The translations under genes were made by a program, and so were the position numbers. The notes beneath the pieces were generated by a model. The model had not been told where the DNA came from, made no database searches, and worked only from the letters and a program-made list of their open reading frames with translations. Positions 38,301-44,879 of a DNA stretch of 64,000 bases are shown here, one piece after another (within the stretch, counting starts at the first letter, position 1; every line of letters starts with the position of its first letter). Origin of the DNA: Pirellula staleyi DSM 6068 (GTDB taxonomy: Bacteria; Planctomycetota; Planctomycetia; Pirellulales; Pirellulaceae); contig NC_013720.1 in the NCBI RefSeq assembly GCF_000025185.1, positions 3,472,001 through 3,536,000 on the forward strand. Reading direction: 5' to 3'.

Positions 38301-39131
38301 CGGACCAGCGAGAGGACCTGCCAAAGGGCCACCCATGAGTGGATCGCTCCCCAGTGGAGCAGGTCCTGCAATGGGATCGACCGCAAACAGATCGTCGATC
38401 GGGGCCGGACCGCTGGGGACGGACAGCGGCGTCAATTCCGTCAGAACTTCCAGATTATCTTCAACCGGAGGCGCGATGGAGGGGGGAGAAATCGGGGCAG
38501 GCTTGCTCTCGCGCTTAGGTGGTGTCGAGCCAGGTTTCTCGAGCGTCTTGAAGCCACGCGGCGCAGGTTGAGGCTTAGGTTTGGGTTCGCTTTTCGGAGG
38601 CGAAGGAGCAGCTTCTGCTTTGGGCTTCTCGGGCTTCGGCTCCACTGGCTTTGAGGACGATTTTGGATTCTCGTCGAAGTCGAGAGGGGCCATGTCGATC
38701 GAGTCGTGAGCCGATGGCGCAGGGGCCACAGGAACCGGCGCTGCTGCAGGAGCCTGGGGAGCCGCTGGAACTGCGGGCTCGAGGTCCACTAGCTCATCGA
38801 GCGGATCGACTTTCGCCGCAGCAGGTGCCGCAGGCTCGAGGTCGACAATGTCCTCTTCTTCCTCAATCGGGAGCATCTCTTTCGCAGGAGCTTTGGTCGG
38901 TGCAACTGCTTGACGCGTTGTGGTGGGAGCATCGGTCGCTTCACTCGCCGACGCGACTAATTTACGCGCTTGAAAATTCGTCAGGTGCTCGTGATCGACC
39001 AGAACTTTGGCCAGCGCTTCGGGAGTGACAATAAACTTCGATTCGCGCAGCTGACGACGCAGTTCGGAGATCACCTTCTCTTCCAGCAGACCTTGTTGCT
39101 CCGCCAGGTCGAGCATCTTCGAAGCCGACAT
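35349..39131 (-). CDS. Large membrane-anchored propeller protein with kinase-type prefix domain
   Basis: The product has 1260 residues. Residues 1-65 are a helical prefix (EALAKVLVDHEHLTNFQARK) like the one before the kinase at 29843. A long Pro/Glu/Ala/Lys-rich linker follows. One membrane helix lies near residue 300-320 (LLLIGGGALGVLLLAAGLLV). A TPR-like segment (LFQKGEEDYRSGSYSTAIAV) comes next, then a C-terminal PQQ/BamB-like propeller of about 650 residues (GALKWHKYLGQGAPAVVV, GSIKWRHAPGERFFGPVV). Topology would put the prefix and linker in the cytoplasm and the TPR and propeller outside. No catalytic site is seen. It sits between the ExbD pair and the solute-binding-like gene. Confidence 0.85.
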   Translation of the reverse strand: MSASKMLDLAEQQGLLEEKVISELRRQLRESKFIVTPEALAKVLVDHEHLTNFQARKLVASASEATDAPTTTRQAVAPTKAPAKEMLPIEEEEDIVDLEPAAPAAAKVDPLDELVDLEPAVPAAPQAPAAAPVPVAPAPSAHDSIDMAPLDFDENPKSSSKPVEPKPEKPKAEAAPSPPKSEPKPKPQPAPRGFKTLEKPGSTPPKRESKPAPISPPSIAPPVEDNLEVLTELTPLSVPSGPAPIDDLFAVDPIAGPAPLGSDPLMGGPLAGPLAGPLGQPAAAAGVVVPPKKKNQWDSPLLLIGGGALGVLLLAAGLLVYSLTRGSASELFQKGEEDYRSGSYSTAIAVFDEFLKKYPSDPNSSLARVRRGMAQIRQVTDKASDPVQGLKAAQQVLPQIEVETESFNEARTELASILPDIADGFATKAKDEPDTAKRVELVAKTEAAIALVNNPSYIPSSLRKDQEVRISQIIEKLDAARRSIDQDRDLQTAVEKMTAAADQNQAATGYATRRELLKKYPALEISESLMAATYRLSQGEQLQIEVRDNPLPAAPAAAAEGVIAIALSHAETAGTGATTGLVPVVVEGSLHAFDLGTGALKWHKYLGQGAPAVVVTPTGDWLAVDVRTSTLCCFEPATGSIKWRHAPGERFFGPVVGTDVAYISCESGTIYEIALADGTSPRQVKLPQKLSTAVGLDSRRSRIYQLGDHSTLFALRMETLACEETSFLGHLEGSILVPPLVVLDHVVIAESPGINYSVLRTLAPTGENKQLQPTSKVFRLAGRITEPLLTASRRVIAVTDLGQTSVIEIDPTSPQQSVREISKLEATDSEPTTTYPAVEANQVWLVGTRASAYEIQASLAQLARRWTLHPGDRFVAPLQFSGGVLVHARRRGTQDGILVEACNPADGKAIWTTRIAQQLAAVLIHQPRSEVFAATRGGLLYSIPRDALRQGLYATPQLTPPLGGGPISLSQLSNLGNNQYLISGFGTGNRGILCNLEEKEKSRYTEFSSIDGSSRCTPLVLGSSVIVPLEKGPVQAVNPLTGEAPIFPFTPPLKAGAKFPWLSPLLLEDGKNILLSDGGVMLYKLVERAGTPPQLALAGESTSTLPLAKQLARVASTIVGVGRGEAVDSLVTIHPQTLAVTETKKLAGRVTSGPFAALDLVLVATQPEGIIALGADGETKWILDYSDQLAGPPVVLGSDLLLVSTSGKLVRVEGATGKIIATGEIGRVVTGVNAVLETRLAVAAADGQLLFVTIPKPASP

Positions 39132-39224
39132 GAATCACCACCACTACGAGAGATCAAGGTTCAGTTTCAAGGATTTGTCCCACACTTGCAGCCCACACCC
39201 AAGCGCGTTGCAAGCTTCACACAC

Positions 39225-40232
39225 CTACGGCGCTTCGTCATCCTCCACGCTCAGCAGTTGCACTTCTTCCATCCCGACATCGTTCCCCGCATCGATTGCC
39301 ATCACCACGCGTTCGTGCAGCGCTTCACCACTGGCGATGACCAGCATTTTCGTGGGGACCGAGCTTCCACCATCTTCACGAGCCTGACGCAATTTTACCA
39401 GCAATTCCTGCTCGCTAGGGGCTTCTCGTTCGTCGTCCCAGTGGGCGGCAGAAACATAAAACGTGTTCAGCGAATCGACTCGTACCACCACATAGTCGGG
39501 GTTCTCTTCATAGTCCTCGACCGATTTCGCTTGCGTACTCGGTTGATCGCTTTCAGGCTTCGGAATGCTGAGCGATTTCTGCATCGTGAACGAAGCGGTC
39601 ACCATGAAAAAAATCAGCAGCAGGAAGGTGACGTCGACCATCGGCGTCATGTCCATGTCAGCCTCTTGCGGCTGACGCGTCTTACGTTTCATCGAGGGTC
39701 GCGGGGGCTCGTCTTCTTCGTCCACAGCAGCAGGTGGTCGCGGGGGGGAACCTTTCCAGCGAGATTCGCCACTTATCGCAAACGGAGGGGGAGCTGTTTC
39801 CTCATCAACCACCGCCAGTGTCGCGAGTCGTTCGTCGCTAAATGGTTCCACCGATGCATCGGAGGCGTAATTCGGCTCCATCACCACGGTCATTTGCAAG
39901 TCGGAATCGGGAACTTGCACGATGTCGAGTGCAGCCTCATCGCCGGCAACAGCCGCTGCTGATTCGTCTGCAGCGACATCGATAAACAGGTCGCTTGGGT
40001 TCTCAGTGGCAGCATTGGCGGGGGCGAAATCTGGCGGCGCTACCTCGGTCGAAGGCTCGGTTTCGAGGACGGGGAGTTCCTCTTCCGCTTCCGGAGCTTG
40101 CGGTAGCGGGGGCATGACGGTCGATAACTCTTGGCAACGAGGGCACCGCACCCGTTTCCCCACAAGATGTGGGGAGGTGAGTTGTTCATGACCGCAGGTC
40201 ACGCATCGAAATGGGATGGGAGTCGCTGTCAT
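39225..40232 (-). CDS. ExbD/TolR-family protein with N-terminal zinc ribbon
   Basis: The product has 335 residues, about twice the usual ExbD. It starts with a CxxC...CxxC ribbon (FRCVTCGHEQL, RVRCPRCQEL). An acidic/Pro-rich linker follows, then the ExbD core MDMTPMVDVTFLLLIFFMVT (membrane helix; Asp in MVD is the proton-path residue). The C-terminal periplasmic domain follows. ExbD/TolR proteins couple proton flow through ExbB/TolQ to work in the envelope. The start ATG overlaps the stop of the preceding exbD gene by four bases (ATGA). The cytoplasmic zinc ribbon and linker are the odd parts. Confidence 0.9.
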   Translation of the reverse strand: MTATPIPFRCVTCGHEQLTSPHLVGKRVRCPRCQELSTVMPPLPQAPEAEEELPVLETEPSTEVAPPDFAPANAATENPSDLFIDVAADESAAAVAGDEAALDIVQVPDSDLQMTVVMEPNYASDASVEPFSDERLATLAVVDEETAPPPFAISGESRWKGSPPRPPAAVDEEDEPPRPSMKRKTRQPQEADMDMTPMVDVTFLLLIFFMVTASFTMQKSLSIPKPESDQPSTQAKSVEDYEENPDYVVVRVDSLNTFYVSAAHWDDEREAPSEQELLVKLRQAREDGGSSVPTKMLVIASGEALHERVVMAIDAGNDVGMEEVQLLSVEDDEAP

Positions 40233-40705
40233 TGCGATTCGAGTACTGCCACATAGAGCTGAGGAACTTCGGCCTGGCCAGCAGCCCGCGCGACACGCGT
40301 TACATCGCGGTGCTTGAGCCCTTTCTCGGCCTTAATCAGCACATTCACTTTCAGGGGATCGAGCGCCACTTGTTCTTCGACATACGCCTGAATCGCGGCC
40401 TCTTGCCCCGCGATCGTGCTGCCGTCGATCAAGTTCGCTGGAGTCGTTCCGTCTCCTTTGTAGACGTTGGCGATTTCACCTGGCCCCTTGGTAACTGTCA
40501 GGATCACCGACTCTTTGACAATCGCGACACTTCCGTGCCGGGCGGGGGGAAGATCGATTGCTTCACCCGCCTGCATTTTCGACGACACCAGAAAAAAGAT
40601 CAAAAGCAAGAAGGTGCAGTCGATCATGGGGGTGATGTCCATTTCGGCTTCTTCCACTTTTCGACGCGGACGATTCAGCCGCGTTGATTCACGAAGATTG
40701 GCCAT
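40229..40705 (-). CDS. ExbD/TolR-family biopolymer transport protein
   Basis: The product has 158 residues, normal for ExbD. After a short basic cytoplasmic N-terminus (RLNRPRRKVEEAE) comes MDITPMIDCTFLLLIFFLVS, the single membrane helix with its conserved Asp. The periplasmic domain follows. ATG 40705 has GGGAG ten bases upstream; an in-frame Met ten codons earlier is less likely. It partners with the MotA/TolQ/ExbB gene 93 bases upstream and overlaps the second exbD gene by four bases. Confidence 0.93.
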   Translation of the reverse strand: MANLRESTRLNRPRRKVEEAEMDITPMIDCTFLLLIFFLVSSKMQAGEAIDLPPARHGSVAIVKESVILTVTKGPGEIANVYKGDGTTPANLIDGSTIAGQEAAIQAYVEEQVALDPLKVNVLIKAEKGLKHRDVTRVARAAGQAEVPQLYVAVLESQ

Positions 40706-40798
40706 CGACAAACACTCCCTAGGGCGGGCAAACAAGTGCGAGAAACCAGCATGCTTCAGGGACTGACCATGAAGCTATCGAGCTTGAAAACGGTGAGA

Positions 40799-41446
40799 TT
40801 ATTTGCGAACGGGGGTGACGGCTGAGGCAAATCGATCGAGAAAATCATTCAGCCCGGCGAAGACCATATCTTCCATCTTGCGAATCCGAACGTTGATGCT
40901 GGCGACACAAATAGTCGCCGGAATGGCGATTGCCAGTCCGATAGCAGTGGTGATGAGCGCGAAGCTGATGTCGGACGCAAGTTGGTCGGGCTTCACGTTC
41001 GCCTCCGACGCCAGTTTGCCGAACGCTGCCATCATGCCGAGCACCGTTCCGAGGAGTCCCAGCATCGGCGCGGTTTTGATCACGTTGTTAATCCAGCTGA
41101 TGCGATGGTCGAGGTCACCGAGCACGTCGCGCTGGAATCGATCGACCACCAGTTCCTGAACTTTCGCCAGCCCTAGGTTGCGGCGCGAAATAGCAAGCAA
41201 GGCGAGCTGTGGCAGGGCTCGTCGATCGCCGTCACAAAGCGCAGCTGCTGATTCAAAGTCTTTCTTCTCGAGGGGGGCCTCGAGTGAAGCCAAGAACTCT
41301 TCCTGCTTCTTTTCCGATTTGAAACGGTTCTGACCGATCCGCATATACACCACCACAATGCAGTACGCACCCCAAAGTGCATCGATGGCCAAGGCCCCGT
41401 AAACGGTGTTACTAATGAAATCCCAGAAGAATGGATCGATATTCAT
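40799..41446 (-). CDS. MotA/TolQ/ExbB proton-channel family protein
   Basis: The product has 215 residues. The first helix is near residues 10-32. The second carries the family signature APMLGLLGTVLGMMAAF. The third is FALITTAIGLAIAIPATICV. The arrangement and size fit ExbB/TolQ. With two ExbD proteins encoded immediately downstream, it forms the inner-membrane stator that uses the proton gradient. Whether the complex energises TonB-type transport, Tol-type envelope maintenance or something else is not given by the sequence. Confidence 0.93.
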   Translation of the reverse strand: MNIDPFFWDFISNTVYGALAIDALWGAYCIVVVYMRIGQNRFKSEKKQEEFLASLEAPLEKKDFESAAALCDGDRRALPQLALLAISRRNLGLAKVQELVVDRFQRDVLGDLDHRISWINNVIKTAPMLGLLGTVLGMMAAFGKLASEANVKPDQLASDISFALITTAIGLAIAIPATICVASINVRIRKMEDMVFAGLNDFLDRFASAVTPVRK

Positions 41447-41622
41447 GCCAGGTGGTTTGCTTTGTAAAAGGTCCGACGAGTATTTCGGCGGAGCAGGTTA
41501 CGATGTGAGTTCGTCAAGGAGTTGGATCAGTTGTCGAGCGAGCAGAGGGAGCTAACAACAGGCTCGAGTGAGCCCCTTCGTCAGCTAAAAGAGCCAGGCA
41601 TGCGTGGACGAAAACGGTTCGA

Positions 41623-42546
41623 CTAGCCCCCACGCAGTTGCTGTTCGATTACAAAAAATTCGTACTTACCTGCAGAGCCTCGCACGCCAAACACCGTCTT
41701 TAGTACATCCTTGATCCGGCGGCCGTTGAGCTGCTGATTCTCGAGGACGAGCAGTTTTTGATAAGTCGCTTGGCTATAAAACTGAAATACAATTTTGCCA
41801 CTAGGGTCGGCACCGGCCCGGCGGGCCAGCTCGCGATCAGCGTCGCGAAGCTGGCTGCTGCGATGCAAAAACCGAAGTCGTTTTTCATCTTTTGGATCAC
41901 CGACCCGCCGCAGTGGCTTCGCGGTCGAGAGCTTCGAAACGTACTCAACATTCGGACTCCCACCACCGGCGACTCCTAGCTCGACTTCAAAGTAATCGAG
42001 TTGCTGGGCGTAAGTGGCTAGACTCGACGCATTGAGACGCACTTCCCAGCGTTCCCAGGCGGGGATGCCGTCGGAAGTTCCGGGACCACCGGGACCGATT
42101 CCACGGCCATCTCCTGTGCCGCTCCCTTCGCCGCGACCTTGCGACGTGGTGCTGTCGAGCGAATCGAGCTGCATCTCTTCCGACGCAACGATGGTCGAAA
42201 TCGACTCGAGCGACTCCGTGAGAGGAGGCTCGACGTTCTGCTGAAATTCTTCGGGTGCTGGCTCGTCGAGGGGCTGTTCGCCTCCCGTGAAGTTGTCGCC
42301 ACTACCACCACCACCAACATCTTCCACCAGTGTCACTTCGAGCGCTGGTGGGTTGAACATCAGGCGACTCGAAAGCCACACGATAAACAGCAGCAGCGTG
42401 GCGGTTCCGAGCAGCACAAGTACGGCAACGAGCATCCCAGCCACCTGGTCGAAGCTCGAGACCTGCAGCTGCGGTTGCGGCGCGCTGGCGCGGTCCGGTC
42501 GATGACCGGAAGGTGCAGAAGAAGTTGACGCCTCGGGACTACTCAT
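41623..42546 (-). CDS. Single-helix membrane protein in TonB position, unknown family
   Basis: The product has 307 residues from ATG 42546 (the frame opens 25 codons earlier). A short cytoplasmic N-terminus is followed by one membrane helix (about residues 35-57, LVAVLVLLGTATLLLFIVW). An acidic and Gly-rich linker follows (GGGGSGDNFTGGEQPLDEPA). A C-terminal globular domain has GKIVFQFYSQATYQKLLVLE. The topology equals that of TonB/TolA: anchor, extended linker, periplasmic domain. The domain lacks an obvious TonB_C motif, so this is either a divergent TonB-like protein or a new partner of the ExbB/ExbD set encoded 176 bases downstream. Confidence 0.7.
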   Translation of the reverse strand: MSSPEASTSSAPSGHRPDRASAPQPQLQVSSFDQVAGMLVAVLVLLGTATLLLFIVWLSSRLMFNPPALEVTLVEDVGGGGSGDNFTGGEQPLDEPAPEEFQQNVEPPLTESLESISTIVASEEMQLDSLDSTTSQGRGEGSGTGDGRGIGPGGPGTSDGIPAWERWEVRLNASSLATYAQQLDYFEVELGVAGGGSPNVEYVSKLSTAKPLRRVGDPKDEKRLRFLHRSSQLRDADRELARRAGADPSGKIVFQFYSQATYQKLLVLENQQLNGRRIKDVLKTVFGVRGSAGKYEFFVIEQQLRGG

Positions 42547-42676
42547 TACAACGTGTTTGAAAGAGTGGGGTTCGAAAAGAGTGCCTGTAACTTTAGTCAA
42601 GGAGCTAGTTGCCGGAGCCAAGCTCGATGGCCAGACGCTGTCATCCGTCTATGCTTGTTGCGAACTACGCTGCTTG

Positions 42677-44359
42677 CTAATCGAGAAGTTCAGCATCGGG
42701 GCGTACCGACAAATACCAGGCTTTCCAAGCCGCGATAGCCGCGTCGATTTCACCTCGCGACGGCGTTTCGCTGAGTCCCACTCCTTGAAACTTTCGGCTG
42801 AGTATCCGCAGTGCTTGATCAGCCTCTTTCACAATACGAATGTCGGGATCGGTGAGTGCGTAGAGCAAAACAGGCACGCTGCTGTAGTCGCGTGCTTGCC
42901 CCAGTGCTTTCACCGCGATGATGCGCGACTGATACGAGCCAGCTCGCACCAGTTCTTTGAGCTTCGTGATCTGACTCGATCGCTTGGTGATATCGCTTTC
43001 GAGTGTAAGCGAAGTCGGCAGATCGCTGATGCTACTTAATATAGGATTCTCGGGATCTTCGATGATTCGCAACAACTCGTCGACGCTGCCCGTGAGTGGG
43101 GTGGTCTCGAGTTTGCCATCTTTCTCGCGCAGATCGCTCGTCGCAGGGGGGAGACCCATACCACCGAGCAGCGTCCCTTCGCCTAGGTCGCCAACCACTT
43201 TCGAAATCGATTTGCTGGCCGAACGAGTGAGAAACAGCACCGACAAACAGGTGGCGACGATCGCATTGTCTTCACCATGCCAGCTGCCATCTTTTTGCTG
43301 GGTCTTACGCAGATGTTCAAAGCCATCGTCGTACCAGCGTGCCGTTTTCGAGCGAGTTCCCTCGGTCAACTCGCGGAAACTTTGATAACGCTCGAGGCCG
43401 TAGAGATAGTAGTGATTCCACCGCGGTGAATTCACCGTGTAGTTCTGCTGAAACCAGCGATTCCCGTCGGCCATGCCGCGACGAACCCACTCGGCTTGAA
43501 TCACTTTCGAAATACCATCGCCACGCTTGCGAGTATTGGGTGGCTCGATCACCTTCAGCTTCGAGGAAACACCGGTCTCTTCTTTGTTGTTTTGTGGGTC
43601 GGTGATCTTCAGCATGTCGGCTGTGATGTAGAGCGAGCCAAGTCCGGCTGCGGTGAGCGAGGGACTTGTTTCCGCTCCATGCTGACGACGCTGCATCGTC
43701 CCATCGTCGGAGACGTGGTAGACAAAACTTCCGCGCACATCTTGTGTGCGAATGAGCCAGCCACAAGCACGTTCGATCACCTCGACTGGAATTTCGAACC
43801 CGCTGTTTTTGGCCATCCACAAACTCAAAATGGCGTACTGCGTTTGTGAGGTATCACCAGCCGGGTTGTGGAGGTAGGTCCAGGCCCCTTCTTTCATCTG
43901 ACGAGAATAGAGTGCCTTGAGAAGTGTTTCGATTTTGTCGCGATACTGCTCGGGATCGAGCTCACACATCAGGATGATCGCCAGCCCAATTGTGTAGATT
44001 TCCGAACTACTGGTGATCTGTGCGTTGCTTAATAAGAGGTCGATGGCAACCAGTCCATCTTTGACTTTGGGATGCGTTTTTTCGCGCCCCGCTTTAAGGA
44101 GCGTTAGCCCCATCAGAATACGACCGCCGTAGCGAGCTTCGGTCTGCTGTTCGAGATAGCCGACCGCGCGGTCGATGACCTCGACAACTTCTTTGCTCTC
44201 GGGAGTGACGGCATGCGCTGCTGGAGGTGTCGCAAAACAGCACGCGAGGATCGCCACGATCGAACACGCCGAGAGCCATCGCCCCCGATAGGACAAACGA
44301 CTTGAGGGGCGGCAGGGGTGAACCGACCAGGAATCTGGTTGGTGGAGGTTGCTGATCAC
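42677..44359 (-). CDS. Exported squalene-cyclase-like toroid protein with C-terminal HEAT repeats
   Basis: The product has about 560 residues. A signal peptide (WLSACSIVAILACCFATPPA, then AHA) is followed by toroid repeats (RYGGRILMGLTLLKAGREKT, AWTYLHNPAGDTSQTQYAIL, DGSWHGEDNAIVATCLSVLF). HEAT-like repeats close the protein (SVPVLLYALTDPDIRIVKEA). No DxDD cyclase motif is visible. I use GTG 44359, which has AAGGA upstream; a TTG at 44455 opens the same frame. It is the first gene of the minus block and is divergent from the coiled-coil/minisatellite gene. It is likely a protein-interaction module rather than an enzyme. Confidence 0.75.
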   Translation of the reverse strand: MISNLHQPDSWSVHPCRPSSRLSYRGRWLSACSIVAILACCFATPPAAHAVTPESKEVVEVIDRAVGYLEQQTEARYGGRILMGLTLLKAGREKTHPKVKDGLVAIDLLLSNAQITSSSEIYTIGLAIILMCELDPEQYRDKIETLLKALYSRQMKEGAWTYLHNPAGDTSQTQYAILSLWMAKNSGFEIPVEVIERACGWLIRTQDVRGSFVYHVSDDGTMQRRQHGAETSPSLTAAGLGSLYITADMLKITDPQNNKEETGVSSKLKVIEPPNTRKRGDGISKVIQAEWVRRGMADGNRWFQQNYTVNSPRWNHYYLYGLERYQSFRELTEGTRSKTARWYDDGFEHLRKTQQKDGSWHGEDNAIVATCLSVLFLTRSASKSISKVVGDLGEGTLLGGMGLPPATSDLREKDGKLETTPLTGSVDELLRIIEDPENPILSSISDLPTSLTLESDITKRSSQITKLKELVRAGSYQSRIIAVKALGQARDYSSVPVLLYALTDPDIRIVKEADQALRILSRKFQGVGLSETPSRGEIDAAIAAWKAWYLSVRPDAELLD

Positions 44360-44879
44360 GGCAAATCGTTTCCTTGAAGCACGGGGCAGGAGTCGATACC
44401 GCAGGCCTGCAGCGCTCGGTGTACCAGAAGGGGTAACCGCCACGCTCGAGCCCAAAGGCTAGCACGGGTTCCGATCGATAGGAGAAGAGACTCGGTAGGC
44501 TACTGCCCGTGACACGCGATGTCAAGCATTTGCTCTGGCGCAAGTGATTATGCCGAAAGTAGTTGCCCTACATGAGCGAGGCTTTGGGCAGGGCTGCTAG
44601 TGGACCCGTTCACCCGTTCGCAGGTCGTCAGCCGACGCGCGATTCACCGAAGGGAGGGGTGGCGATGGTCGTCGTGGGAGAATTTCGCCACATTTAAGAA
44701 AAGTTGCTTGTCGGTCGAGCGCGAGCGTCGTCATATTAAGTAGTCACACTTGCGGGTGAACCATTGGGGCCCCTCGAGGTACTTAATGACGCGGAGGGGC
44801 GTGAGGCGAGATTCGACTCGGCCCTCTGCATGGAACCTGTTGGTGGTAGCCGAGTTACTGGCGACTGCTGGAGACGATC
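44360..44879. promoter_or_regulatory. Shared divergent control region of the two envelope-related blocks
   Basis: About 520 bases separate the divergent blocks. An AT-rich patch at 44690-44745 (including CATATT about 18 bases after TTGTCG) could be a promoter for the plus block, but the match is weak. No clear operator or RNA gene was found. Confidence 0.35.
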
